This document shows positions 8,712 to 16,862 of a stretch of 64,000 bases of DNA, in pieces. Made by a program: the position numbers and the translations under genes. Positions within the stretch are counted from its first letter, which is position 1; each line of letters starts with the position of its first letter. The stretch is from Clostridia bacterium (GTDB taxonomy: Bacteria; Bacillota; Clostridia; Oscillospirales; Acutalibacteraceae), in contig JAFQHU010000019.1 in NCBI GenBank assembly GCA_017397845.1, positions 1-64,000 of the forward strand, in the 5' to 3' direction. Below the pieces are notes generated by a model. That model made no database searches and was not told the origin of the DNA. It saw only the letters and a list, made by a program, of their open reading frames with translations.

Positions 8712-9827
8712 ATGTACGCTGCAAATGTTTTAGGTATTATTTATTCAAACGTTTATGATGACCACCTCAATGAGCTTACCACCGTGCGTACAATGGGCTC
8801 CGTTCCCTTTGCAGGCAGATACAGACTCATCGATTTCGTGCTTTCCGGCATGGTAAACAGCGGTATAACAAAGGTAGGCATCAGCACAAAGGCTAATTAT
8901 CAGTCCCTTATGGACCATCTTGGTTCAGGTCAGGCGTGGGATCTTTCCAGAAAAAGAGACGGTATGACCATTCTTCCTCCCTTTAATCTTTCCGACAGCG
9001 GTGTTTATGAGAGCCGTTTGGAGGCTTTGCAGGGTATGATGGGTTATATTTCGAAATCCGGCAAAGATTATGTCGTACTTGCAGACTGTAACGCAGTATG
9101 CAACATAAGTTATGCCGATCTTCTTGATTTCCATCAGGAAAGCGGTGCGGATATTACCGTCGCTTATAAGAGAGGAATTGCTCCCAAGCTCAAAAACATT
9201 ATGACCTTTGACATCGAAGGTAACGACATCAAAAAGGTTACCGTCGATCAGCACGGTGACGAGGCATGTGATTATGCGCTCAACATCATCGTTATGAGCC
9301 GTGTTCTCCTTCAGAGAATTATCAGCGCAGCTGCAGGCTCAGGCTCTATACGTGAAAGCTTCGAAAAGGAAGCAATAGCAAAGAATGTGGATAAGCTTAA
9401 AATAAAAGGCTACAAGGTAGACACCTATGCCAAAACAATTGATTCACTCCAAAGCTATTATGACATCAGCATGCAGCTTCTTTCCGGTGAGTTCAGAGAC
9501 CTTTTCACCAAAGAGAATCCCGTTTTCACCAAAGTGCGTGACGATATGCCCGCTATTTACGGCATTTGCTCCAAAGCTTCCGATTCGCTTGTGGCTGACG
9601 GCTGTATCATCAAAGGAACAGTAGAAAATTCTGTGCTTTCACGCGGTGTTCAGATAGCTGAAGGAGCAGTAGTTAAAAATTCCATCATTATGCAGGACTG
9701 CTTTATCGGTGCGGGTGCATCAATCAATTGTGCTATCCTCGATAAAGATGTTGTTATCAAACCTAACCGTGAACTCAGCGGTGCGGAAACCTATCCCCTT
9801 TATATAGGAAAAGGCACCACCGTATAA
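8712..9827 (+). CDS. glgD: GlgD, non-catalytic ADP-glucose pyrophosphorylase subunit
   Basis: Paralogue of GlgC found in Firmicutes, acting as a regulatory or stabilising partner of the catalytic subunit. The fold is conserved (SVPFAGRYRLIDFVLSGMVNSGI; beta-helix repeats at the C-terminus), but the GGxGxRL nucleotide loop present in GlgC is replaced by IIYSNVYDDHLNELT and the metal-site Asp segment reads VVLADCNAVC, so it is expected to be catalytically poor. It is translationally coupled to glgC (one-base gap, GGGGG 9 bases before the ATG inside the end of glgC) and 28 bases before glgA. Confidence 0.93.
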   Translation: MYAANVLGIIYSNVYDDHLNELTTVRTMGSVPFAGRYRLIDFVLSGMVNSGITKVGISTKANYQSLMDHLGSGQAWDLSRKRDGMTILPPFNLSDSGVYESRLEALQGMMGYISKSGKDYVVLADCNAVCNISYADLLDFHQESGADITVAYKRGIAPKLKNIMTFDIEGNDIKKVTVDQHGDEACDYALNIIVMSRVLLQRIISAAAGSGSIRESFEKEAIAKNVDKLKIKGYKVDTYAKTIDSLQSYYDISMQLLSGEFRDLFTKENPVFTKVRDDMPAIYGICSKASDSLVADGCIIKGTVENSVLSRGVQIAEGAVVKNSIIMQDCFIGAGASINCAILDKDVVIKPNRELSGAETYPLYIGKGTTV

Positions 9828-9855
9828 AAGCAAATACCCGAAAGGAAATAAAAAA

Positions 9856-11280
9856 ATGAAAGTATTATATGTAGCAAGTGAAGCGCTCCCCTTTATGGCC
9901 AGCGGCGGTTTGGGTGATGTGGCGGGCTCACTCCCCCAAGCGCTTCGAAAAAGACTTATCGGCTGCCGTGTGGTAATGCCTCTTTACGACACCATCAAAC
10001 AGGAACTTAAGGACAAAATGACCTTCATTACAAATATCTCCGTTCCTGTGGCATGGAGAAGACAGTATTGCGGTATCTTCCAGGCAAAGCATGAAGGCGT
10101 TATCTATTATCTTATCGACAATCAGTACTATTTCAAGCGTGATACAATTTACGGTCATTATGATGATGCGGAAAGATTTACCTTCTTTGCCCGTGCCGCT
10201 CTCGAAATTCTTCCCGTAGTTGACTTTAAGCCCGATATCATCCACTGTAACGATTGGCAGTCAGCACTCACTCCCGTATTTTATTCTACCTTTTACAGCA
10301 AAGATCCTTGGTATCAGGGAATCAAGACTGTTTTTACCATTCACAATATTCAGTATCAGGGTACATACGGTCTTGAGCTGGTTAACGATGTTATCGGTCT
10401 CAATCCCAATGACACCTCTGTGGTAGAATATGACGGTGACGTAAACTTCATGAAGGGAGCCATCGAATGTTCAAACAAGGTTACAACTGTGTCTCCCTCT
10501 TATGCCAACGAAATTTTAGATCCTTGGTACAGTCACGGTCTTGACACCATACTCCGTGACCGTCAATGGAAGCTTCAGGGAATTCTCAACGGTATCGATG
10601 TTGACAACTATAACCCCGAAACTGACAAAAATATCGTAAAAAATTATACCGTTAAGGATGTCAAAAAGGGTAAGGCAGAAAACAAAAAGGCTTTGCAGGC
10701 AGAGCTTGGTCTTCCTCAAAAACCTGACACTCCCATTATCGGTATCGTAACCCGACTCGTTTCCCATAAGGGACTTGACCTTATCAAGGGTGTCTTTGAC
10801 GAGCTTCTTTATACCACAGATGTGCAGATTGCCGTGCTTGGTTCAGGCGATTGGCAGTATGAAAACTTCTTTAAGGAAATGGCAGCCAAATATCCCGATA
10901 AGGTGGGTAACGTAACGGGCTTCGTTCCTGATTTGGCCAGAAGAATTTACGCCGGTGCGGATATCTTCCTTATGCCCTCAAAGAGTGAGCCCTGCGGTCT
11001 TTCGCAGATGGTGGCTCTCCGTTACGGCACAGTGCCCATCGTAAGAGAAACCGGCGGTCTTCGTGACTCCATTACCGACAGCGGTGACGGTCAGGGCAAC
11101 GGATTTACCTTTAAGACTTATAACGCACACGATATGCTCGGTGCTATCAGAAGAAGCCTCGGAGCTTATGATAACAAAGAGTATTGGGACAGCCTCGTAG
11201 TCAGAGCTATGGAATGCGACTTCAGTTGGGGCAAGAGTGCTAATGAGTATATCAAAATGTATAAGGAAATACTTAAGTAA
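9856..11280 (+). CDS. glgA: Glycogen synthase, GT5 family
   Basis: Transfers glucose from ADP-glucose to the non-reducing end of the glycogen chain. The N-terminal glucose-nucleotide loop is ASGGLGDVAG, the clostridial variant of KTGGL. The middle carries IIHCNDWQSAL and TIHNIQYQG; the C-terminal Rossmann domain has RLVSHKGLDL and PSKSEPCGLSQMVALRYG with the conserved Glu. Length 474 aa is usual. It closes the glgBCDA operon and is followed by repeat material and a hairpin. No debranching enzyme or phosphorylase is in the window. Confidence 0.96.
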   Translation: MKVLYVASEALPFMASGGLGDVAGSLPQALRKRLIGCRVVMPLYDTIKQELKDKMTFITNISVPVAWRRQYCGIFQAKHEGVIYYLIDNQYYFKRDTIYGHYDDAERFTFFARAALEILPVVDFKPDIIHCNDWQSALTPVFYSTFYSKDPWYQGIKTVFTIHNIQYQGTYGLELVNDVIGLNPNDTSVVEYDGDVNFMKGAIECSNKVTTVSPSYANEILDPWYSHGLDTILRDRQWKLQGILNGIDVDNYNPETDKNIVKNYTVKDVKKGKAENKKALQAELGLPQKPDTPIIGIVTRLVSHKGLDLIKGVFDELLYTTDVQIAVLGSGDWQYENFFKEMAAKYPDKVGNVTGFVPDLARRIYAGADIFLMPSKSEPCGLSQMVALRYGTVPIVRETGGLRDSITDSGDGQGNGFTFKTYNAHDMLGAIRRSLGAYDNKEYWDSLVVRAMECDFSWGKSANEYIKMYKEILK

Positions 11281-11282
11281 AT

Positions 11283-11309
11283 GCAGAATTGCGGGGAAAT
11301 AATTGGTAG
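11283..11309 (+). repeat. Dispersed repeat segment after glgA
   Basis: GCAGAATTGCGGGG followed by AATAATTGGTAG; the same string with one extra G occurs inverted at 14949-14975, next to repeat copy 2. This identifies it as part of the same dispersed element. Confidence 0.7.
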
Positions 11310-11353
11310 GAGATAACTTCTACTCTCCCCGTAAAGTATAATATTACAGTAAA

Positions 11354-11374
11354 GGACACGGCGTTGCCGTGTCC
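11354..11374 (+). terminator. Terminator-like hairpin after glgBCDA
   Basis: GGACACGGC-GTT-GCCGTGTCC, perfect 9-bp stem, followed by GATGTGTTT. Preceded by ATATTACAGTA as at the trpS terminator. The T-run is weak. Confidence 0.55.
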
Positions 11375-11430
11375 GATGTGTTTGGATAAAAAATAAGACC
11401 ATATCTTTATGTAAACATAAGATACAGTCT

Positions 11431-11646
11431 TTATTCTTCGTAAGGAGATTTATTTTTTGTTCTTCCTAAAATATAATCGGTGCTTGTATTATGAAAGTCG
11501 GCAAGCTTCATCAGTACATCGGTGGGAATATCTCTCAAACCAAGCTCGTACCGTGAATAGGCTACCTGTGAACAGTTGAGATATTCAGCTATGTCTTTCT
11601 GCAGAAGGTCTCTGTCTTCACGCAGTTCACGAATCCGTCTGTACAT
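11431..11646 (-). CDS. XRE-family helix-turn-helix regulator
   Basis: A 71-residue protein that is little more than an HTH: IRELREDRDLLQKDIAEYL, CSQVAYSRYELGLRDIP as recognition helix and a TDYILGRT C-terminus typical of short phage-repressor-like regulators. GGGAGG lies 8 bases before the ATG. It is transcribed divergently from the large LRR secreted protein, with a 19-bp palindrome in the intervening region that fits an operator. Likely autoregulated and repressor of the neighbour; this is inference from position. Confidence 0.85.
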   Translation of the reverse strand: MYRRIRELREDRDLLQKDIAEYLNCSQVAYSRYELGLRDIPTDVLMKLADFHNTSTDYILGRTKNKSPYEE

Positions 11647-11704
11647 AATACTATCCTCCCTTTTATATTCTATGAGAATATTATATACAGACCAAAATGG
11701 TATA

Positions 11705-11733
11705 TTGACAAATAAACCGATTCGGTTTATACT
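11705..11733 (+). promoter_or_regulatory. Promoter of the LRR protein with operator in its spacer
   Basis: TTGACA (11705-11710), 17 bases, TATACT (11728-11733). The spacer is filled by the perfect palindrome ATAAACCGA-T-TCGGTTTAT (11712-11730), which also covers the first bases of the -10. A dimeric regulator bound here would exclude RNA polymerase. Confidence 0.75.
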
Positions 11734-11767
11734 TGTTTTAAAAGATTAAAGTGTGGAGGTTATTTTT

Positions 11768-14700
11768 ATGAAAAAAAGCAAGAAATTATTATTGTTATCA
11801 ATAATAACAGTAGTATTATTATCGTGTCTTACTTTTGCTGTAAGTGCAAAAGTGTATACGGGAAACTGTGGTGCCGAGGGCGATAATATTACTTGGAGTT
11901 TGGATACGGAAACAGGTGTTTTATCAATTGTTGGTTCGGGAGAGATGGAAAATATAAGAAACCCCGATATGTATCATAAGTGGAAATCATATAAAGATTA
12001 TATAAAAGAGGTGAAAATATCTGGGAATATAACCAGCATAGGAGATGATGTATTTTATAGCTATTTTGGTAATATAGAATCTGTTACACTGCCAAATACA
12101 ATAAAAAAGATAGGTAGAGGCGCATTTTTAGGAACATCTATTGAAAGCATTTATCTGCCTGAAGGATTACAGAGTATAGGTGATAATGCTTTTGCAAAAT
12201 GTAAAAAGTTAAAATCTGTTTCTATTCCGAGCAGTGTGGTTTGCATAGGAATAAATGCATTTAGCAGTAGTGGAATAGAGTCATTATATGTATCGGAAAC
12301 TGTAATAGATTTTGATATCTATAACCTTGTGAATAATTGCGCGTCATTAAAAAATTTATATATTAACAATGAGGAATATACTTCGGTTGACGGTGTAGTA
12401 TATAGTAAAGATCTTAAAACTATTGTAATGTATCCTGACGGAAGAACGGGCTTTGATTTTCTTTCCACGGTAACAACCATAGGACATTCGGCTTTTAGAG
12501 AAAATAAAAACCTTGGGAAGATAACTATACCCGATAATATAACTGCTATAGAATCGTGTGCTTTTTATGAGTCTTCTATTTCGGGAGAATTAATTATTCC
12601 TGACAGTGTGCTAAGCTTAGGGGGAAGTTCTTTTGGCGAGTGTAACAAATTAAAAACTGTGAAACTGCCAAACAGTAATTGCTCTATGGATGGACAGGAT
12701 TTTGAAGAATGTTATAATTTAGAAACAGTAGTTATAGGTAACAAAATGAAAAAAATCTCTTCGTCTACTTTTACAAGATGTTCTAAACTCAAAAGTGTAA
12801 CCATCCCAACGAGTGTTGAGGAAATTGGTTCCGGTGCTTTTTATATGTGTAGCAGTTTAAAAGACATATATTATGCCGGCACAGAAGAGCAGTGGAAAAA
12901 AATAAAAATAAACAAATCTTCAAATGATCCTTTACTCAATGCTACTATTCATTACAATTGCTGGGATGACCATTGGTCATCAAGTAAACAGTTCCCGGAC
13001 GGATATAATTTTAATGAGGATAGATACTCTTTTAGAAATCCGGCAGATATAATATCAAAAGATATCTATCAGGATGTTTATGGATATACAAAAGGAAGGT
13101 TGGTTTACAACAAATATGAAAAAGATGAATCTGCTCACGGGCTTTGTTATGGTATGGCTTCAACAACAGCTAGTATACTTGAAGGATTACCCAAAGAGAA
13201 TGATTATGTATTAAACGACTTTTCTTTATGTAATACTATTAGTGATATTCAACCATACAGCAATATAAAAGGAATGGGGATAACTGCAAGAGATTTCATA
13301 AAATATGGATATGTGACACAATTTTCAAATCAAGCTAATTTTAAAACTTCGGGTGCAGTTTCAGATTGTGAAACCATCTATAATGCGGTAGAGCATTATG
13401 TAAATGAAGGCGGAAATCCTGTTATACTTAATATGAGAGAATTTGTTTATAATGAAGCAACAAATTCTTGGTCGCAAGGAAATGGTCATGCTGTTTTAGC
13501 TGTTGGTTTAATAGGTAGAAACGGAATTTTAATAGATGATTCAAATAAAGATGAAATTCAAACTATTTATTTTGAAATAGACGAAAAAGGAGAATTTACC
13601 GGTTGTTGGGCTTATAACGGATATTCATGGACTAACGGAGATAATGAAAAGAGTTTAAGTGAACTTGCTTCGCAAGGCAGAGCTGGTTGGATAGGCTATT
13701 TTGTAGATGGTATTCTTCCGTCTATGGTTGCTGAATATAATGCTCAATTAACTCCGGAAGATTCTATTGATAAATTTGATGAACTTGATAAAGAGCATAA
13801 TATGTTGTATATTTCAGATGAAAGAGTAAATATTAACACATATTCTGAAAATTCATTGGTTAAGGTTATGAAGCCTTCACAGTCTATAAAAGAAAAATTT
13901 GTCTATGAAAAAGATGCCCTGTACTGGGTTGAAAATGAAAAAACAATAGAGTTAAATAATTTAAATTTTGATGAAACTGAAATTGTTTTTTCCGGAAATG
14001 AAAGTGAAGTAGAAGTTGTCGTTCCCGATAAATCAAATATAGTTATGACAGTTGACGATTATTGCAATTCTTTAATGATAAACACAAATAAAGATGAGGC
14101 AATTGAATTAACTTTTACTACAACGGATGTAAATGGTGCTTTAACAGATATGGCTTTATTAGGAGTATCCAGCGCAACGGAAATCACCGCAACCCAAACT
14201 GAAACAGGTCTTCTCGTTACAGGCATCTCCGACGGTACAGTTACTTTAACCAAAGATGATGAAGTTATCGCTACCGAGGAAATCAAGGATGCCATAGGTG
14301 ACATCGAAATCACTTACGATAAGGATGGAGAAAGTGAAGAGCTGGATGCTGAATATCATACACATTCTTATGAATCAGCAGAAACCAAAGCCGCTACCTG
14401 TAAAGAAAAAGGTGAACTGACCTACACCTGTTCCTGTAATGATACCTATACCGAAGAAATTCCCGTTAATCCCAACAATCACATCGGTGAAACAGAGGTC
14501 AAAAACGCTGTGAACAGCACATGCACCGCAAAAGGCTACACAGGTGACACATATTGTCTTGACTGCGGAGAGAAAATCGCAGACGGTAAAGAAACAGATA
14601 TTAAAGGTCACACAGATAATGACGGCAATAATTCCTGCGATGTCTGCGGTGAAACCTTAAAAGAATGTTCACATATGTGCCATAAAACAGGCTTTATAGG

Positions 14701-14782
14701 ATTCATATGGAAAATACTCCGTATCATCTTTAAACTTTTCGGCTGTCAGCCTGTTTGCTCCTGTGGAGTAGCTCACTATTAA
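11768..14782 (+). CDS. Large secreted BspA-like LRR protein with papain-like domain and Cys/His tail
   Basis: Exported protein of 1004 aa. After the signal peptide (MKKSKKLLLLS...AVSAK) residues about 50-390 are BspA-type leucine-rich repeats (IESVTLPNTIKKIGRGAF and similar). Residues about 440-630 resemble a papain/C39-like fold: HGLCYGMAS (Cys), GHAVLAVGL (His) and IDDSN (Asp/Asn). Cys-rich treble-like repeats (CKEKGELTYTC..., CDVCGETL) follow, then a C-terminal tail with MCHKTGF, an amphipathic helix and CSCGVAHY that is shared with the protein at 46700. An upstream in-frame GTG at 11753 overlaps the GGAGGT ribosome site, so the ATG at 11768 is chosen. The first 2.4 kb is clearly AT-richer than the last 0.6 kb. 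Cellular role unknown; cell-surface adhesion or proteolysis is possible. Confidence 0.8.
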   Translation: MKKSKKLLLLSIITVVLLSCLTFAVSAKVYTGNCGAEGDNITWSLDTETGVLSIVGSGEMENIRNPDMYHKWKSYKDYIKEVKISGNITSIGDDVFYSYFGNIESVTLPNTIKKIGRGAFLGTSIESIYLPEGLQSIGDNAFAKCKKLKSVSIPSSVVCIGINAFSSSGIESLYVSETVIDFDIYNLVNNCASLKNLYINNEEYTSVDGVVYSKDLKTIVMYPDGRTGFDFLSTVTTIGHSAFRENKNLGKITIPDNITAIESCAFYESSISGELIIPDSVLSLGGSSFGECNKLKTVKLPNSNCSMDGQDFEECYNLETVVIGNKMKKISSSTFTRCSKLKSVTIPTSVEEIGSGAFYMCSSLKDIYYAGTEEQWKKIKINKSSNDPLLNATIHYNCWDDHWSSSKQFPDGYNFNEDRYSFRNPADIISKDIYQDVYGYTKGRLVYNKYEKDESAHGLCYGMASTTASILEGLPKENDYVLNDFSLCNTISDIQPYSNIKGMGITARDFIKYGYVTQFSNQANFKTSGAVSDCETIYNAVEHYVNEGGNPVILNMREFVYNEATNSWSQGNGHAVLAVGLIGRNGILIDDSNKDEIQTIYFEIDEKGEFTGCWAYNGYSWTNGDNEKSLSELASQGRAGWIGYFVDGILPSMVAEYNAQLTPEDSIDKFDELDKEHNMLYISDERVNINTYSENSLVKVMKPSQSIKEKFVYEKDALYWVENEKTIELNNLNFDETEIVFSGNESEVEVVVPDKSNIVMTVDDYCNSLMINTNKDEAIELTFTTTDVNGALTDMALLGVSSATEITATQTETGLLVTGISDGTVTLTKDDEVIATEEIKDAIGDIEITYDKDGESEELDAEYHTHSYESAETKAATCKEKGELTYTCSCNDTYTEEIPVNPNNHIGETEVKNAVNSTCTAKGYTGDTYCLDCGEKIADGKETDIKGHTDNDGNNSCDVCGETLKECSHMCHKTGFIGFIWKILRIIFKLFGCQPVCSCGVAHY

Positions 14783-14804
14783 TAATCATACTATAATAAA
14801 TTTG

Positions 14805-14837
14805 ACGGACAGGCTTCACAGTCTGTCCGTTGTTTTT
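14805..14837 (+). terminator. Terminator of the LRR gene
   Basis: ACGGACAG / CTGTCCGT stem with loop GCTTCACAGT, followed by TGTTTTT. Same stem family as 3190-3220. Confidence 0.75.
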
Positions 14838-14885
14838 ACAATAAAGCCGACGACTAATGATCGCCTTTATAAAAAGTATAAAAAA

Positions 14886-14909
14886 TCAGGGACACGATCG
14901 TGTCCCTGA
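14886..14909 (-). terminator. Terminator of the SCP2/aminotransferase operon
   Basis: Perfect 24-bp palindrome TCAGGGACACGATCGTGTCCCTGA followed on the minus strand by TTTTTTA. It lies beyond repeat copy 2, so the operon transcript would include that repeat in its 3' end. Confidence 0.7.
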
Positions 14910-14948
14910 AATTATTTATTAACTTTACGGGCGTGTAGAACCTGTTTT

Positions 14949-15021
14949 CTACCAATTATTCCCCCGCAATTCTGCCTCGCCTGAAAGGAGAGGTGGCACG
15001 GCTACGCCGTGACGGAGAGGT
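14949..15021 (-). repeat. Dispersed intergenic repeat, copy 2 with extension
   Basis: Two joined blocks: 14949-14975 matches 11283-11309 in inverted orientation, and 14974-15021 matches 1377-1427 in inverted orientation. It abuts the stop codon of the 15024 gene. The element appears to be a modular, transcribed 3' repeat. Confidence 0.75.
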
Positions 15022-15023
15022 TT

Positions 15024-15830
15024 TTATTTAGCCAATGCGCCGATTTCGAGCATGAATCCGCCGATCTGTGCACCGAATTCGGGGCCGCCGTCCATAACGA
15101 GACGTCCTGCCTTTGTAGCCTCAAGCATATCGTCAATGCTCATAAGGATACCGAGTGCGCTGTCGAGATTGTTGAAGCGGAGAGTGAAGAAGGGCATTGC
15201 TCTCTTGTATTCACCGCGGCCTGCACGGGATTTACCTGCTTTGATTCTGATGAAAGCAGAAACCTGAGGATAACCGTCAACAGCAAAAGCGTAAACACGG
15301 TCGGGGCTCTTTGAGGTCCAATCGTGAATTTCGGGGTGTCCCATTTTGTTGAGCTGGCTGATACCGCTGGAAAGAAGATAGAAATAACACTTTACGAGTA
15401 ATTCCTTTGTTGCTTCGTCCTTCGGAGGCTCGGTGGCACCGAGAAGGTCAGCCATCTTAAGAAGTACCATCACGAAGGAAATAAGTACGGGTGCCTTCTT
15501 GAGACCTTTGATTTTCGGAATACCTGCCGGAGTAATATTGCCTTTGAAAAAGTCGTTGAGTGCTTCCATGCTCTTAAAGGTAAGCTCGATGTCGGGAGAA
15601 TCTGTAAGACAGGTATGAACGAGCCATTCACCCTTGTTTACGATGAAGTGCATACCCTGCTTGCCGTCTTCACATTCGGGGTCAAGACAGCTTACCTGAA
15701 TAACAGTAGCCTCCACGTTTTCGAACTTTTTCTTAAGAGAGGGAACATCGTTAGCAATAACCTTTACAAGCGGCAAAGCTGCATTAAGGAAAATTTTATT
15801 TGAGTATAAGGCTTCTTTTGTATGAGCCAT
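15024..15830 (-). CDS. Double SCP2-like lipid-carrier protein, second copy in operon
   Basis: A 268-residue cytosolic protein with no signal peptide. Both halves look like sterol-carrier-protein-2 folds: residues about 40-125 (GMHFIVNKGEWLVHTCLTD, DIELTFKSMEALNDFFKG) and about 195-265 (PFFTLRFNNLDSALGILMS, GRLVMDGGPEFGAQIGGFML). It is the last gene of the five-gene operon, 22 bases after the transketolase C-subunit, and shares architecture with the first gene of the operon at 19083. SCP2 domains bind fatty acyl or other apolar ligands; a role as carrier of a hydrophobic intermediate is inferred, not shown. The SCP2 assignment rests on pattern, not on a search. Confidence 0.6.
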   Translation of the reverse strand: MAHTKEALYSNKIFLNAALPLVKVIANDVPSLKKKFENVEATVIQVSCLDPECEDGKQGMHFIVNKGEWLVHTCLTDSPDIELTFKSMEALNDFFKGNITPAGIPKIKGLKKAPVLISFVMVLLKMADLLGATEPPKDEATKELLVKCYFYLLSSGISQLNKMGHPEIHDWTSKSPDRVYAFAVDGYPQVSAFIRIKAGKSRAGRGEYKRAMPFFTLRFNNLDSALGILMSIDDMLEATKAGRLVMDGGPEFGAQIGGFMLEIGALAK

Positions 15831-15852
15831 AGTCTTTGCCTCCTTGTATTAA

Positions 15853-16860
15853 TTAGAATTCGTCATCCCAGTTGTCGTCTTCTTCAAAGTCTGCGTTCAT
15901 TGTTTCACGAACTGCAGCGATGATACCGTTAGCGTCGATACCTGCATCGGACATAATGTCTTCGTGGAGACCGATCATTGCAAAGCCCTTGTGACCGAGC
16001 ATCTTAAATGCACAGCCCTTACCGTACTGAGCCATAACCTCAGCTACTGCTGAACCGAGACCGCCTGCAACAAGATGGTCTTCAACGGTAACGATTCTTC
16101 TTGTGTCAGAAATGGCCTTCTGAATAGCCTCTACGTCGATGGGGCTGATGGTGTGCATATTAAGAACACGAACGCTGAGTCCGTCTGAGTTTTTAAGGAA
16201 CTTAGCTGCTTCACGTGCCTGAAATACGCAGGAACCGCAAGCGATAACTGTGATATCTGTACCCTCGTGAACCTCAACTGCTTTACCAACCTCAAAGCCG
16301 TAATCCTGATTTTCATAAAGAACACGGTCAAAGCCACGGTTGATACGGATGTAGTAGGGACCGAAGTTTTCGTAAGCTGCGTTAACAGCGTTTGCTGTTT
16401 CAAAACCGTCAGCGGGAACGATAACTGTAAGGTTGGGCATTGCTCTGGTGATAGCAAGGTCTGTGATAGCGTGGTGAGTAGAACCTGCCTGACCGAAGGA
16501 GGTACCGGAATGAGTAGCAATAATTTTTGCGTTTACGTTCTGGTAGCAGATGTCCGTGTGAAGCTGGTCACAAGCTCTCATTGATGTGAAAGCGGAGAAG
16601 CCTGAAAGGAAGGGAACCATGCCGGCTCTTGCCATACCTGCGGCAACACCGAACATATCCTGTTCTGCGATACCTACATTGATAACTCTTTCGGGGCAAA
16701 CCTTAAGAACGTCACCGAGCTTTGTTGATTTCGCAAGGTCAGCTGTGATAGCAACAACCTTGGGGTCCTTTAAAATAATGTCAGCCAGAGCCTTACCGTA
16801 AATTTCAGCTGTAGAAAGCTCAGTTTGGTCAACTGCTGTATAAACAAATCCGCCTGCCAT
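15853..16860 (-). CDS. Transketolase-like C-terminal subunit
   Basis: The pyrimidine-binding (Pyr) and C-terminal domains of a split, transketolase-type thiamin diphosphate enzyme, 335 aa. The catalytic Glu that activates the cofactor is in RVINVGIAEQDMFGVAAG (about residue 67); GTSFGQAGSTHHAITDLAI is the transketolase-type substrate loop, and VVTVEDHLVAGGLGSAV-type sequence marks the C-terminal domain. It ends in an unusual acidic tail (EEDDNWDDEF). It begins two bases after the N-subunit gene. Related split enzymes make sugar phosphates, 1-deoxyxylulose-type products or sulfosugar cleavage products, so the substrate cannot be assigned from sequence alone. Confidence 0.88.
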   Translation of the reverse strand: MAGGFVYTAVDQTELSTAEIYGKALADIILKDPKVVAITADLAKSTKLGDVLKVCPERVINVGIAEQDMFGVAAGMARAGMVPFLSGFSAFTSMRACDQLHTDICYQNVNAKIIATHSGTSFGQAGSTHHAITDLAITRAMPNLTVIVPADGFETANAVNAAYENFGPYYIRINRGFDRVLYENQDYGFEVGKAVEVHEGTDITVIACGSCVFQAREAAKFLKNSDGLSVRVLNMHTISPIDVEAIQKAISDTRRIVTVEDHLVAGGLGSAVAEVMAQYGKGCAFKMLGHKGFAMIGLHEDIMSDAGIDANGIIAAVRETMNADFEEDDNWDDEF

Positions 16861-16862
16861 AA

